Shown in pieces: positions 54,149 through 64,000 of a stretch of 64,000 nt of DNA. A program made the position numbers and the translations under genes. Numbering within the stretch: the first letter of the stretch is position 1; each line of letters opens with the position of its first letter. The notes under the pieces are model-generated. The model was not told the DNA's origin, searched no databases, and saw only the letters and a program-made list of their open reading frames with translations. The stretch spans positions 402,189 to 466,188 of the forward strand of contig MNCI01002119.1 in the NCBI GenBank assembly GCA_015680685.1, given 5' to 3'. Source of the DNA: Gnetum montanum (Eukaryota > Streptophyta > Gnetopsida > Gnetales > Gnetaceae).

Positions 54149-54576
54149 ACGAAATGCTGAGGCTGTCGCTTAGTGAGTATTGGGACATCGCTTGGTCATG
54201 CTTGACGGTGTTGCATTGGTTTTGTGGAGGTTAAGGCAGAGAGCAGAGATAATGTTTAGCCGAGTCCCTCGTCGGAGTGCTTTGAGGGGCTCGTTTGCAT
54301 TTTCATCTCTAGTTGGCATTGTTCTTCAACCTCCTATAGGCAGGTGTCCCCTCCACAGGATGAGCTATATTACATCCATGGAGGATTCTGACATGCCTAT
54401 TGAAGCCTTTTGCACAGTGAGCTATGTTATGCGCGTGTCGAAATTTGCACTCTCAAACAACTATGTTAGTCGAGGCACTCACTTTGCGATGCTATAGCCT
54501 TTATTGCTGTAGGGGGATGCGTCTGCGGGGATGATGTCTTGCGGGCTGCTAGCATTGTTGTTACTCTTGGGCACCG

Positions 54577-54951
54577 TCACTGGTGTGAGATGCCCAAAGT
54601 AGGGAGGGAAGCAATGGTCTTGGCAGCACCAGTTGCGGGGGGAGCTGGTCCACAGGGCACCAGGGGCACGGATGCACTGGAATCCCCGCCAAAGGAATGC
54701 ATGCTGAGTTCAGCTATGAGATCAGCTACCACATAGCTGAACATTGCATGAGCCGAAACCTTGGCGGGGAACTGAAGCGCAACAATATTGTGGCTAGGCA
54801 ACAATATTGTCAGCACCTTAGAAGTAGGAACGGGCCCGAGAACTACCATTAGGGTGATGGGTCGTGGCGACGGTAAGTTCGAAGGGCCCATGTGACATCG
54901 TATGATGTCTTTGAAGGGTCAGCATGACACTGAAGGTGGTGGTGCATATGC
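54577..54951 (-). other. Frame-conserved 3' segment, E4
   Basis: Open for 104 codons with an ATG at 54891: LPSPRPITLMVVLGPVP, HNIVALQFPAKVSAHAMFSYVVADLIAEL, SVPLVPCGPAPP. It aligns in frame with copies in A, E1 and E3. This is the only copy without an internal stop. No known domain. Confidence 0.45.
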
Positions 54952-55079
54952 CCTGAACCGTGTTCTCCTTACGTCGAGAACTACGTCCTGGAGTGGCGAT
55001 GTCCCATTCATGTGTCGGTATCATGGCTCTTCGTTCGACATGTATCTGGTGGTGGTGGTGCATATTGAGGACGTGACAT

Positions 55080-55375
55080 GAACCCAGTTTAAGGTCTTGG
55101 TAGACCGTGTGCTAGTTTAGGGTCCCAATGGATAGCTGTGCTAGTTTGAGGTCCCAGCAGACTGTACACACTATTTTTACATCATGGCGGCAACGCGATG
55201 CCATTTTATAGTCATAGTGGACTAACAGTGCCAGTTTTACATCGTGATGGACAGTTGCTGCTAGTTTATCATCGTAGCGGACACTGTTCGATGCTGCTAG
55301 TTTATCATCATCGTGGACGCTTTCTGGTGCAAATGCCAGTTTATCGTTGTAGTGGATGGTACTTGGTGCTGCTAT
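55080..55375 (-). repeat. Dyad-unit array downstream of E4 integrase
   Basis: About nine units (AGTTTAAGGTCTTGGTAGACC at 55078, TTTATAGTCATAGTGGACTA at 55205, TTTATCATCGTAGCGGACA). Confidence 0.82.
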
Positions 55376-55384
55376 TGTGCCTTA

Positions 55385-56600
55385 GACATAGTACAGCTTG
55401 AGGTACATGTGGTTCACTGGGTTGGCAAACTTGTTGCCGTCCATATCTTCCAGTTTGAAGGCTCCATTCCTGAAGTTTTTAGCGACCATGTAAGGACCTT
55501 CCCAGTTTGCTGAGAACTTACTTACGTGCTCATAGAAGACCTTGAGGATGAGGTCTCCCTTCTACACTGGCCGTCGATGCAGGTCTACATGGTCCTTTTG
55601 TTGTTGTTTGTTCTGATAGTGCTCGATCCATCTCAGTTTCTGCATGCATTCCTCCTCCACTAAGTCGAGGTCAATGGTTCGTGATTCATTGTTCTGGGCT
55701 TCGCTCATGATGTTGGACAGGATCATCCAAAGTGAGGGTACCTGCAACTCAAGAGGCAACATAGCTTCAGATCCATAAACGAGACTGTAAGGGGTCTTAC
55801 TTGTCGCAGTTCTGCAAGTCGTTCGATAGGCCTAGAGGATGTAGAGTATTTGCTCGTGCCATCGCCTCTTGCTATTGTTAAGCATTTGCTTTAGCAAGTT
55901 GATGATGGACTTATTTGTAGCCTCCTCCTGCCCATTTTCTTGTGGATAGTAAGGGGAAGAAAATTATTGTTTAATGCCTAGGTTGCTATAGAAGGCCCAG
56001 GTTTCCTTACCGTTGAACTATGGTCCATTATTGGTCACAATAGTCATCGGAAGCCCAAACCTAGTCACAATGTTATCGAGGATGAAGTGGCAGATTTGCT
56101 GGGATGTCGTTTTCCTCAGGGGAATAGCTTCCACCAACTTAGTAAAATACTTTGTGGTAGTGATGATGAAGCTATGCCTTGTGGAGGACTTAGGTGTGAT
56201 GGGCCCTATGAGGTCTAGTCCCCATCATTGGAAAGGCCACGTAATTTGTGTTGGGTGTAGGTCTGTAGGTGCTATGTGTATGAGATTTTCATATCTCTAG
56301 CATGTGTCACACATCTTGACTTTCGACAGGTAGTCACGCTACATGTAGGGCCAATAATATCCTAGGCGTCTAATTTTTGCTGCCATAGCCCTAGGTGCTA
56401 TGTGTCCACCACACAACCCTTCATGAACTTCATTAACTACCTTCTGTGCATGCTCACCACCCACGCATGCCAGCAATATCCCATCATAGGATCGCCGACA
56501 CAAGGAATTATTTCCCATGAGTACATATTTTCGGGCGTGCTTGTGGATTGCATCTCTCTGAGCTGATGTCAATCCACTTGGGGGTTCACCATGCTGTAAA
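55385..56600 (-). pseudogene. E4 integrase
   Basis: HHCC start in GGEHAQKVVNEVHEGLCGGHIAPRAMAAKIRRLGYYWPYM; core GLDLIGPITPKSS (Asp), then TNNGP where the second catalytic Asp is Asn, then ENGQEEATNK (Glu); MLPLELQVPSLWMILS; GPY/F-like end FRNGAFKLEDMDG near 55440. Frame continuous with the RNase H domains, broken only by stops. Confidence 0.84.
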
Positions 56601-57070
56601 TATGCTTTAATGTTATCATACCAGTCCAAGGTGTCTGCAATGCCAACAGACGCCACGTGTTCCACTCGAGTGATAGGTTATACGCATTCTATGATCGTAG
56701 TTAGCAGGTTTTCCAAGGAATGCGATGGGATGTTTAACGCGAGGGTAGCTAAGGTATCTGCTACGGTGTTCTCGTTGCGTGGCACATGTTGCACATCAAT
56801 GGTCATAAATTGTTTTAGTAAAACTTTTGCTAGGTCATAGTAGGGTTGCAGATGCGTAGCCTTGCAGGCGTAGACTTCGGTGATTTGGTTCACGGCTAGT
56901 TGTGAATCTCCCTGGATCACCAGGTATTGTACATGCAGCGCGTAGCCAGTTAAGAGGCCTCTAAGGAGCCCCTCATATTCTGCCACGTTGTTGGTGCACG
57001 AGAATGCAAAGCGATAAGTGGATGGGTACATTTCCCCAGAGTGGAATGTGATTGTGGTAGTGACGCTACC
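56601..57070 (-). pseudogene. E4 archaeal-type RNase H
   Basis: 118 open codons with CTNNVAEYEGLLRGLLTGYAL, IQGDSQLAVNQITEVYACKATHLQPYYD, HVPRNENTVADTLATLALN. It is the best preserved copy of this domain in the window. A stop follows TTIIECV; the linker to integrase (EHVASVGIADTLDWYDNIKAYLQ) continues in frame. Confidence 0.85.
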
Positions 57071-57730
57071 TCCTCACGTGGTTGAGGTGCCGTCGAAATG
57101 TAAGGTTCCCTTGAAATGCGGTGGGACAATGACGACATTGCTAACGTATTCATCTGGGAACTCGGGATCGATGGTTGCTTGGTCGTCGATTGGCAAGGCC
57201 GTAAGTTGGGTCACTATGGCTTGGTCCTTTGTCGACGATTGGCTTAAATAGCGTAGGTCAAATTCTGCAGTTATGACCTTCCATTGAGCTATCCTGCTGC
57301 TTTCGTATAGGTTGCCGGTGATAGCCCGAAGTACATTACTTTTGCAAATAATGTTGGTTGTGCTGTGGAATAGGTAGTGCCACCACTTTTTTAGCATGAA
57401 TACTAAGGCTAGGCAGTTCCTCTCCACCTTGTTGTAATTTTCCTCGTATGATATTAACATGTGGCTCAAGTAATACACTAGTATCTTAGAGCCATCATCC
57501 TGCTTCTAACATAGTAGTGCCGCTATGGATGCGTTGGAGGTGGCAAGGTATATGAAGAAAGGCTTGTCCCTCTACGGCAGGTACACTATTGGGAGGTGCG
57601 AGAGCTCTTTCTTCAGGTTATCGAAGGCTTGTTGACATTGGGCTATCCACTTGAAGCCAACCCCCTTTCTCAAAAGATGTTGCATGGGGTGTAACTTATC
57701 AGTCAACCTTTCTATAAACCTTCGAATGAA
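57071..57730 (-). pseudogene. E4 RNase H
   Basis: KPFFIYLATSNASIAALLC, YYLSHMLISYEENYNKVERNCLALVFMLKKWWHYLF, IICKSNVLRAITGN, RIAQWKVITAEFDLRYLSQSS. Stops near its start only; frame shared with RT. Confidence 0.83.
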
Positions 57731-58850
57731 TTACACTCTACCTTGTAAACCACGTAAATCCTTAAGGTTTGTGGAAGGCGCTAGGTTGAAGATGGCTTTG
57801 ACTTTGTCTGGGTCCACTCGTATTCCAGCCTCCGATACTATAAACCCTAACATGCGTTTGGTCTTTACTCTGAAGAAGAACTTCTTAGGATTAAGATGCA
57901 AATCGTGCCTTTGACAGCACTTGAGGACTAACTCTAGATCGCGCGGGTGATGGACTACCTCTTTGGACTCAACCGCTATATCGTCCACGTAATCGTTTAA
58001 TGTTTCTAGGATGTAGTTACTAAAAATGTAGGTCATGGCTCGCTGGTATGTCGTTCCAGAATTCTTGATCCCGAAGGGCATCATGGTATAGCAGAAGGTT
58101 CCCCATGGAGTCATGAAGGTTGTTGACAGCTAGTGTTCTGGGTTGATGCAGATTTGGTTGTATCTGGAGAAGCCATCCATGAAGGATAGCAAAGCATGTC
58201 CAGCTATGGTGTCAATGAGTTGATCGATGCTCGATAGTGGAAAGTTGTCCTTGATTGTTGCCTTGTTCAAATCTCAAAAATCTATACATATTCGTATCCC
58301 TCCTATTTTCTTCGATACCACAACGATGTTGGACACCCACTCTGAATAGTCGACTGCACGGATGAAACCTGCTCAGTATAACTTAGTGATTTCATCCTTT
58401 ACGGCTAGCATGATTTCTAGCTTGATTTTACACGCCTTTTGCTTAACTGCCCTTACGTGGGGGTCTAGGACGATGTTATGCTGAATCAGCCATGGATCTA
58501 GACCCGGCATATCAATGTACGACCATACGAAGACATCGATTTGCTCTTGCAAGGTTTTAACTATGCCCTCATGTATTTGTGCGTTAAGGAGGGTGCTAAG
58601 TTTTAATGTCTTTACCTCCCTTCTTGTTGTGGTTACGGGTATCTCGACAAGAGGATCCTCGGTTACATCCCCGGCCTCTAAATCCAGGGCATGGACTAGG
58701 TGTCTGGGCAAATCCGGGGGTGCTTCTAAGGTCACTATAGTATTAATCGCAATCGACCCCCAATTGATCGCGTTGGGGTTTAACTATCTTGTGAGCTTAC
58801 CTTGTGGCCCTATTAATATTAGAGGCATGGACAGGGCATGGTGGGCTTCC
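57731..58850 (-). pseudogene. E4 reverse transcriptase
   Basis: Opens around HALSMPLILIGPQGKLTR; VTEDPLVEIPVTTTRREVK, DVFVWSYIDMPGLDP, DYSEWVSNIVVVSKKIGG, CIDF-stop (TGA from CGA), SFMDGFSRYNQ, H-stop-LSTTF (TAG where E2 has Gln, as in E1), FGIKNSGTTYQRAM, NDYVDDIAVESK (YVDD intact), LNPKKFFFRVKTKRMLGF. No frameshift from here through integrase. Confidence 0.88.
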
Positions 58851-58974
58851 ATCTCTTGCTTGACCTACCATCATAAGATGAGAGCTTGGGTAAGGGTCAT
58901 CAGAGATTGTGTGAAACGTAAATCTGCAAACGTAAATCTGCAACTTGCTAAATAAGGCGATGTAAAGATTGAGA

Positions 58975-59400
58975 GTTCGCTAGTTTAAAGTCGTGGCAGA
59001 CCACCAAGGCACAAGAATCTAGAATTATTTGAAGATTTAAACATCGTTCATGTAAAGTGCAAAGTTGTATCACTGTTGATATATGAATGCCAAACCACTA
59101 GTTTAATGTCATTTTGGACCTCCATACTGTGATATGCAAAGTCTTAATATGCTAAATAATGATGAAAAAAATGAAATTGCGAGTACAAGATGTATTGGGT
59201 GGCCAATGCAGGAATGAAGGCATGAAACTGTTAGGAAATATGCTACCGCCTATGTCGAGGCGCGCTAGGTGACTACTAATGTAAGAAGCGTAACTAGTTT
59301 AACGTCACTACAGACTGCGATCGTTACGAGTCGAAATTGCTGCCTTTGAGTCCTAAGGAGCGTAATCATGCCGGGTTTGTTAGTTTAAGGTCTTTTTGAA
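58975..59400 (-). repeat. Dyad units, RT side of E4 antisense gene
   Basis: Four spaced units: CTAGTTTAAAGTCGTGGCAGACC (58980), CTAGTTTAATGTCATTTTGGACC (59099), CTAGTTTAACGTCACTACAGAC (59293), TTAGTTTAAGGTC (59381). Confidence 0.75.
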
Positions 59401-59586
59401 CATTTAATCGAAAACAAATATTATCATATTATTTTTGTTTTCGAGAAGGCAAGTAACTAACTTGAAGCATGCCGAGGTTTAAATGCTAATAGTTTTGTGA
59501 TGTCGTGGTGAGCATGCTACATCGCATGCCATGCCCCGCCTTAATCGGCGAGAGAGAAGGAAAGTTTCCTGATTTTGCTATTACTG

Positions 59587-59596
59587 CTATAAATAG
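59587..59596 (+). promoter_or_regulatory. TATA box of E4 antisense gene
   Basis: CTATAAATAG followed by GG on the plus strand, ~150 bp upstream of the ATG at 59748. Same sequence and similar distance (about 140 bp) as in E1. Confidence 0.72.
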
Positions 59597-59747
59597 GGAT
59601 TGAATCCTGGTAATTTCACCATTTTCGCCCAAAAAGCACATAATCCTTGTCGGAGCACTTCGGCAATCTCGGGGTGTGGAGTCACTGTGTTAATCCATTA
59701 TCGAGGTGAATTTCTAAGACAATGGTCATAAATCTGCAAGCAAGGCT

Positions 59748-62700
59748 ATGGCTCCTAAGACTCAGTTGGTGCTTGCGAAGGTCGGGGAGGCGAAGAAGAC
59801 TCTGAGGTGTGGGCCACGGGCACGTGTTCCGGTGCGGGAGGGCATATTGTTGACTCAGTGAGTTTTTTATGTCTCCTCCATTCTTTTCTTCTTGCACCTT
59901 CTACCATTTTCTGCTCTGGCTTTGTATCTCATTTGTTTTGCTACTTGTATTTTCTACGGCCGTGTCGTTTTGGCTTTTGTGCTATCTTGGTCTCTCCTTC
60001 TTTGGGTCATCGTTATTGTGCAAGGGTCTCTTTGTGGTTGCATGCAAGGCCATTGCTTCCATGATGATTGCCACGACTACGAGACCAGGGTCCTTTAAGT
60101 TGCTTAACCTTGGCATGTCATGACGTAAAACCCCTAGGAGGGTTTGGTTATGTATGACGTAGGTGCGTATTTTTGTTTGGGCATGCTGTTAGTTATTTTG
60201 TTGCTACGCTAAGTTACTTGTATGTTCTTACTATGCTAGGCTTTTGCATCTTTGCTATGCTATGATGAACAAGGATTATGTTATGCTACATTTATGGTCA
60301 GCTAAGCACTACAATGTTGCACATGTATTATGTTCATATTTGATGTCAATATTTGTTGTTTCCATCGTGCAGGGTAGGGCCAGGGTCTAGATTGATCATT
60401 TTGGATCTTGAAGGAGTCTTATGTTATGTAGGAAGACCTATGGCCAACGTTCCCCCTCCCTCGATATGTTTGGGAGAGTGAACGATTTGGTTTAGGGAAG
60501 GGGTGTGAGACTTCCTACAATTCCTTCTCAGCCAGTTTATTCTCATGGTTTGGTCCTCCTCGGATGAGATGCGCGCATCGAGCATAATAGAGGCTTTGCT
60601 GCTAGGGACAAATCAGGGCATCCTGAGATATCTTTCTAACAATGCGACCACAAGTAGGCTGGGAGGAGGGTCTATCCAACACTCCATAGGGTTGAGGTGC
60701 TTGGCCTGGATCTGGGATATGCTGGAATACCAGTGTTATCATCCTTACAACACATTGTACCTCGCGCGCCATGTGGCGATGTACTTTCAGAACCCATAGG
60801 GGACTGTCTACTGTATTGGTGGGTGCGTTTCATATCTTTACTTTGCTTGGTTGTGCAACATCGACCATGCTTGGCTGAGTGTTAATAGCATGTGCTTGTC
60901 ACCAGGTTCTATCTTGATCACGGCGAGATTCATGATCAGCCGGGTGAGTTGACCACAACACAACTAGCCCTACAAGAATTTGCCTCGACCAAGAGCCTAC
61001 GGGTGGGCATGATTGCTCATTGCAGGGAAGGATACCATTCCTACCTACACACACTCACCTCTCTCTACAGTATTTTTAGGATGAAGGGTTGGTTGGACAA
61101 GGAGTGGAGATAACCTTTTAAGCAGGTTACGCTCGAAGCAGTCTTAACGGCTGAACTCCCACTATTCCCTTCACCATATAGACCTGGTGGGTTAACAAGC
61201 AGGCATCGCAGGCTCAATTTTTTTTCATAGTTTCTTCTCTCTTTTATGCTAAGCATGTTTCATGATCCTTGCTGTAGAAGAAAAGAAGCCTCGTGAAGTG
61301 ACGGTGGTGAGTGAAAAAAGACAAGGGGAAAACATCTACTTCAAATATGGTGAAGTATCAACAAGCCAGAGCTGGCTAGAACAAGGGGCTCTGGGCCCTT
61401 TGCTCAGAAGAATCTGGATGGCTGGGCTTATGAATTTTTTTATGATGCCGAATCTAGGCGTCCCTACTGCCGAGATGCTTTCCTTCATCAATTCATTTTC
61501 TAGGCAAGCGAGCCACTTTTGCACGTATGTGTGGGGTGTGCGGGTGGTCATGGACATCAATGATAGCTATTTGCAGATTTTTTTGGCGTCCCTACTGATG
61601 GCGCCGATGTGATGTCAAAGGGCAAGCAACAATTGACCCTCGAGAAGCAGCATATCGAGGAGTGGCTAAGGCTCACCAAGAAGCGAAAAGGGTTCCATAT
61701 GGACAAGCTTAAGGATGGTCCTGTCATGAGGATATACCTGATCTTTTGTGCCCGTGCATTCCCTCAACTGCTCACCCAAGGAAATGTCTTGGGGCTTGAG
61801 TAGGCTTGGGTAATGCGGGAAGTCGTGGAGGAATGGGCCTGTTATAACTGGGCCGAGTTCCTATGTAGTGGTTTGTAGGGCGAGATTTTGGGGCTCCGTG
61901 AGCAAATGGAATCCCACTCTTACATACACTACGCTTTCTACATAGGCTATTTAAAGCGCTTTGCAAAGTTCCTGGTGGTCCAGGAGGATGGAGTCTAGTT
62001 CGAGCTAGATCGTGACCAGATTCTTAAGCCATGGATTCGATAGGTCCTTCAGACCATGCAAGCCAAGGCTCCCCCGAAGATGGTCGAGGATTCGTTTTCT
62101 GTGACGACTAAAGATCTGGTAGTTCATAGCGCTTGCGGCCAGGACAGCGTAGGGGAGACCCCCCCTACCATACTTAGCCATGTGACACAGGGTGAACATC
62201 TTATGGCTGAGATCATACCCATGGAGTTGCGGAGAAAGAGACCTCCCCCAACTAGGGAAAGCCCTCATGAATAGGAATGAAGACTACGGTGAACGTAATC
62301 CCCCATTAGTGAGCGTTTAGGGAGCCTTCTATTCAATGCTTAGTTAGATAGTGCTTTGTAGCATGGTATTAGTTTTGAGTTAACCTATCTTGATTTGTTG
62401 TGTGTATACCCTTTTGCAGGCAGCAGAAGAAGAAGAAGAAGAAGAAGGTGACGAGGAAGTGTCGACCCTTAGAATGGGGGTGACAAATAAAGACGTGGAG
62501 GCCCTGACTTTGGAAGAAAGGGCCCTGGCTAGTAATAATGGAGCTCTTGTCTCAAAGGCAAGGGCTCTTGCTATTAGGGAGCCTCTTCCTACCGACAAAG
62601 AGGTGCCTCCCCGAAATAAAAAAGACGCTACTCTCCTGAAAGGAAAAGCACCAGCACATGAGGTAGGAGTTTTTATGGACTTGGCTGGGCCTTCTACCAA

Positions 62701-63673
62701 ACCTACCATGATCTTCTTGCACCAGCAAGAAACAAGACAACAGTCGGATGATGGTGAGTTTAGGCTTTGGATGTGCCCTACCGTAGTCCATTCCAGCCAT
62801 TGCTGACATGCTTAATCATGTAACAAGTACTAATGTTGATGTCTCAGGACCTCCTCCACCCCAAACGAGGTCATGAGTTGAAGTTCTTGACAAGTTTACG
62901 TTTTTTCATGGGCTTCTTGATGACATGGTCAAATGCCTTCAGCAGGAGGATCCTTGTGCAGGTAAGTAGGAGTGTTGACAGCCCCTATGCTGCTACACTG
63001 AAACTCTTGAACATATTGATTTATGTCATGTTAACGTGATTGTTACACTTTCTACGTTGAATAGCCTCTCGGCTTAACTGGGACCTGGCTCGACCTATGG
63101 AGATTGGCACAGTGCCCACACTCTCATCTGACGTGACTGAAGTGTCTTGTCGTATATTTGACAAGAATTAAAAATGTGTCTTGCACTCGACACGCTCTCT
63201 ATGGGAATGTAGATGTACCAATGAGGACCTGTGGAAATGAGTCCATAGGGGCGAGCAAAGAGAGGCAAAACTGGTCACCGAGGTAGAGAACCTTAGGTCA
63301 AGGATCAATTTCCTCATAAACTGTAATCCTAACCCTGTTGATTTGCTGAACCAAGTGACAGGCGTTGGATGTATATTTTGATGGAGGAGATTGAGAGTTT
63401 TCTCAGGCTTGGTCTAGCCTAGATACCTCTTGTGACCAACGTAGGATCCCCTTAGGTTAGTTACTTTAATGCTTTACTACAGCTTTCATTTATCGCATTT
63501 GTTGTCCCTACTAACTACTTTATTTTTTTGGGATACAGGCTCTCAACAAAGGTGTGAGGCCCGTGGAGGGAAGCAATGAGGTGTCGACATGGTGCAATAT
63601 AGGAGCAGGCGATGCAAAAGTGAATGAAGTAGGGACAAACGATGAAGGCGATGGGAATGGAGATAACTCATGA
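59748..63673 (+). pseudogene. E4 antisense gene: multi-exon element-encoded protein
   Basis: Third copy of the gene. Inferred exons: 59748-59857 (MAPKTQLVLAKVGEAKKTL, donor GTGAGT), 60373-60822 (450 nt; LDLEGVLCYVGRPMANVP, DFLQFLL, LRCLAWIWDMLEYQCYH), 60906-61186 (ALQEFASTKSLRVGMI), 61278-62288 (IYFKYGEVST, AGLMNFFMMP, FFGVPTDGADV after a one-base shift near 61580, GYLKRFAKFLVVQEDG), 62420-62753 (EEEEEEEGDEEV, LEERALA), 62848-62961 (DKFTFFHGLLDDMVKCL), 63065-63455 (RLNWDL, STRSLWECR, then truncated; MEEIESFLRLGLA), 63539-63673 (acidic tail). About 940 codons; exon 7 is half the length of that in E1/E2, losing the DWK/NHKH part. Stops at the start of exon 2 onward and in exons 4 and 7 make it dead. 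Confidence 0.85.
59858..60372 (+). other. Intron 1 of E4 antisense gene
   Basis: 515 bp from GTGAGT to TGCAG. Contains TTGCTACGCTAAG (60201), TACTATGCTAGG (60229), TTGCTATGCTATG (60254) and TTATGCTACAT (60281), the words of the E4 LTR palindromes. Confidence 0.6.
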
Positions 63674-63837
63674 GATCATGGGGCTTGACTCCCGCTCTTT
63701 TTTTTTATTTTTTTATTTTTTTTGAGAGAATTTACAGACACTACCAATAGGCGAAAAATTTTAAATGGAATGTAAGACTTCAAAAAGGAAACCAATTTTG
63801 TATTATCATGTGTGTTATGTAAATTTTTCACGCTCTC

Positions 63838-63955
63838 GTATGCTAGTTTTGGACCATTTCAGGCCGTTTGTTAGTTTTAGGCCATTTCGGGCCGTTGCGT
63901 AATGAGTAAAGTGAAAGGTGATAATGCTTGTTTTAGGCCATTTTGGGCCGTCGGT
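63838..63955 (-). repeat. Dyad units, protease side of E4 antisense gene
   Basis: Three units: TAGTTTTGGACCATTTCAGGCC, TAGTTTTAGGCCATTTCGGGCC, TTGTTTTAGGCCATTTTGGGCC. Preceded by a T-rich stretch (63697-63723) that may belong to the antisense gene's 3' end. Confidence 0.8.
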
Positions 63956-64000
63956 GTAGCATGCTGAAAGGATGACACACTGAAGAGCTAAGTAGAAAGT

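Larger units (their letters stand above)
52352..64000 (-). mobile_element. Element E4: Tat/Ogre-type retrotransposon with antisense gene (runs off the right edge)
   Basis: 3' LTR 52352-54075, 3' region, dyad array, integrase, two RNase H domains, RT, then the antisense gene on the plus strand. Protease, gag and 5' LTR lie beyond the window. The target duplication should be TGGGG (52347-52351). Confidence 0.88.

Noticed and set aside
59807-60123. Hydrophobic ORFs resembling membrane segments at the start of the E4 antisense gene
   Set aside because: They lie in intron 1, after a consensus GTGAGT donor, and their T-rich codons reflect intron composition.

Overview
The window is plant nuclear DNA made almost entirely of nested, decayed Ty3/gypsy LTR retrotransposons of the Tat/Ogre type. 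The evidence is gag-protease-RT-RNaseH-archaeal-type RNaseH-integrase order, YVDD reverse transcriptase motifs, 5-bp target duplications, about 1-1.9 kb LTRs with TATA boxes, and short 3' polypurine tracts. I see no host gene, tRNA or rRNA. A large, repeat-rich vascular plant genome is likely; the species cannot be told from this sequence.

Layout. A (+): pol end 2-1576, 3' region, then an LTR at 3516-5267. That LTR also serves as 5' LTR of E1 (+), whose internal region runs 5268-26675. E1 is split by B (-, 17150-24609, target duplication TCGAC), a gag-protease-only non-autonomous copy. E1's 3' LTR (from 26676) runs into a ~30-bp minisatellite (27165-28272). That array is entered by D (-, from 28273), D is entered by E3 (-, from 29881), and E3's LTR is entered by E2 (-, 29890-47480, target duplication GCGAC, both LTRs present). 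E3 resumes at 47486 and is entered by E4 (-, from 52352), which runs off the right edge.

The main discovery is a second gene inside these elements. In E1, E2 and E4, the 4-5 kb spacer between protease and reverse transcriptase carries a multi-exon gene on the OPPOSITE strand. About eight exons can be traced in each copy. Exon 2 is exactly 450 nt in all three, introns 1 and 2 keep phase 2, and consensus GT/AG junctions are present at most introns. The predicted protein (~940-1090 codons, now broken by stops) has a short MAPK...LAKV N-terminus (E1, E4), a WIWDMLEY region, a central domain with an LFGxPxDG motif resembling plant transposon-associated domains, a Glu-rich acidic stretch, a coiled coil with DWK and NHKH motifs, and an acidic tail. 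Each copy has its own upstream TATA box.

Two DNA motif systems accompany it. (1) Family-specific palindromes (GCGTATACGC in E2; TAGCGTAGCATAGC-type in the others) cluster both in LTR U3 and in the 5' region/intron 1 of the antisense gene. (2) A unit of a TAGTTTA box followed by two short arms around a 6-nt spacer, with arms that change in concert, is repeated in the same sense-relative orientation after integrase, between RT and the antisense gene, and between the antisense gene and protease. I infer a self-encoded regulator acting on its own element, comparable in logic to the VANC anti-silencing factors of VANDAL DNA transposons; this is a hypothesis.

All coding copies are decayed, mainly by in-frame stops fitting C-to-T change at CAG/CAA/CGA codons, while the pol reading frame has almost no indels.
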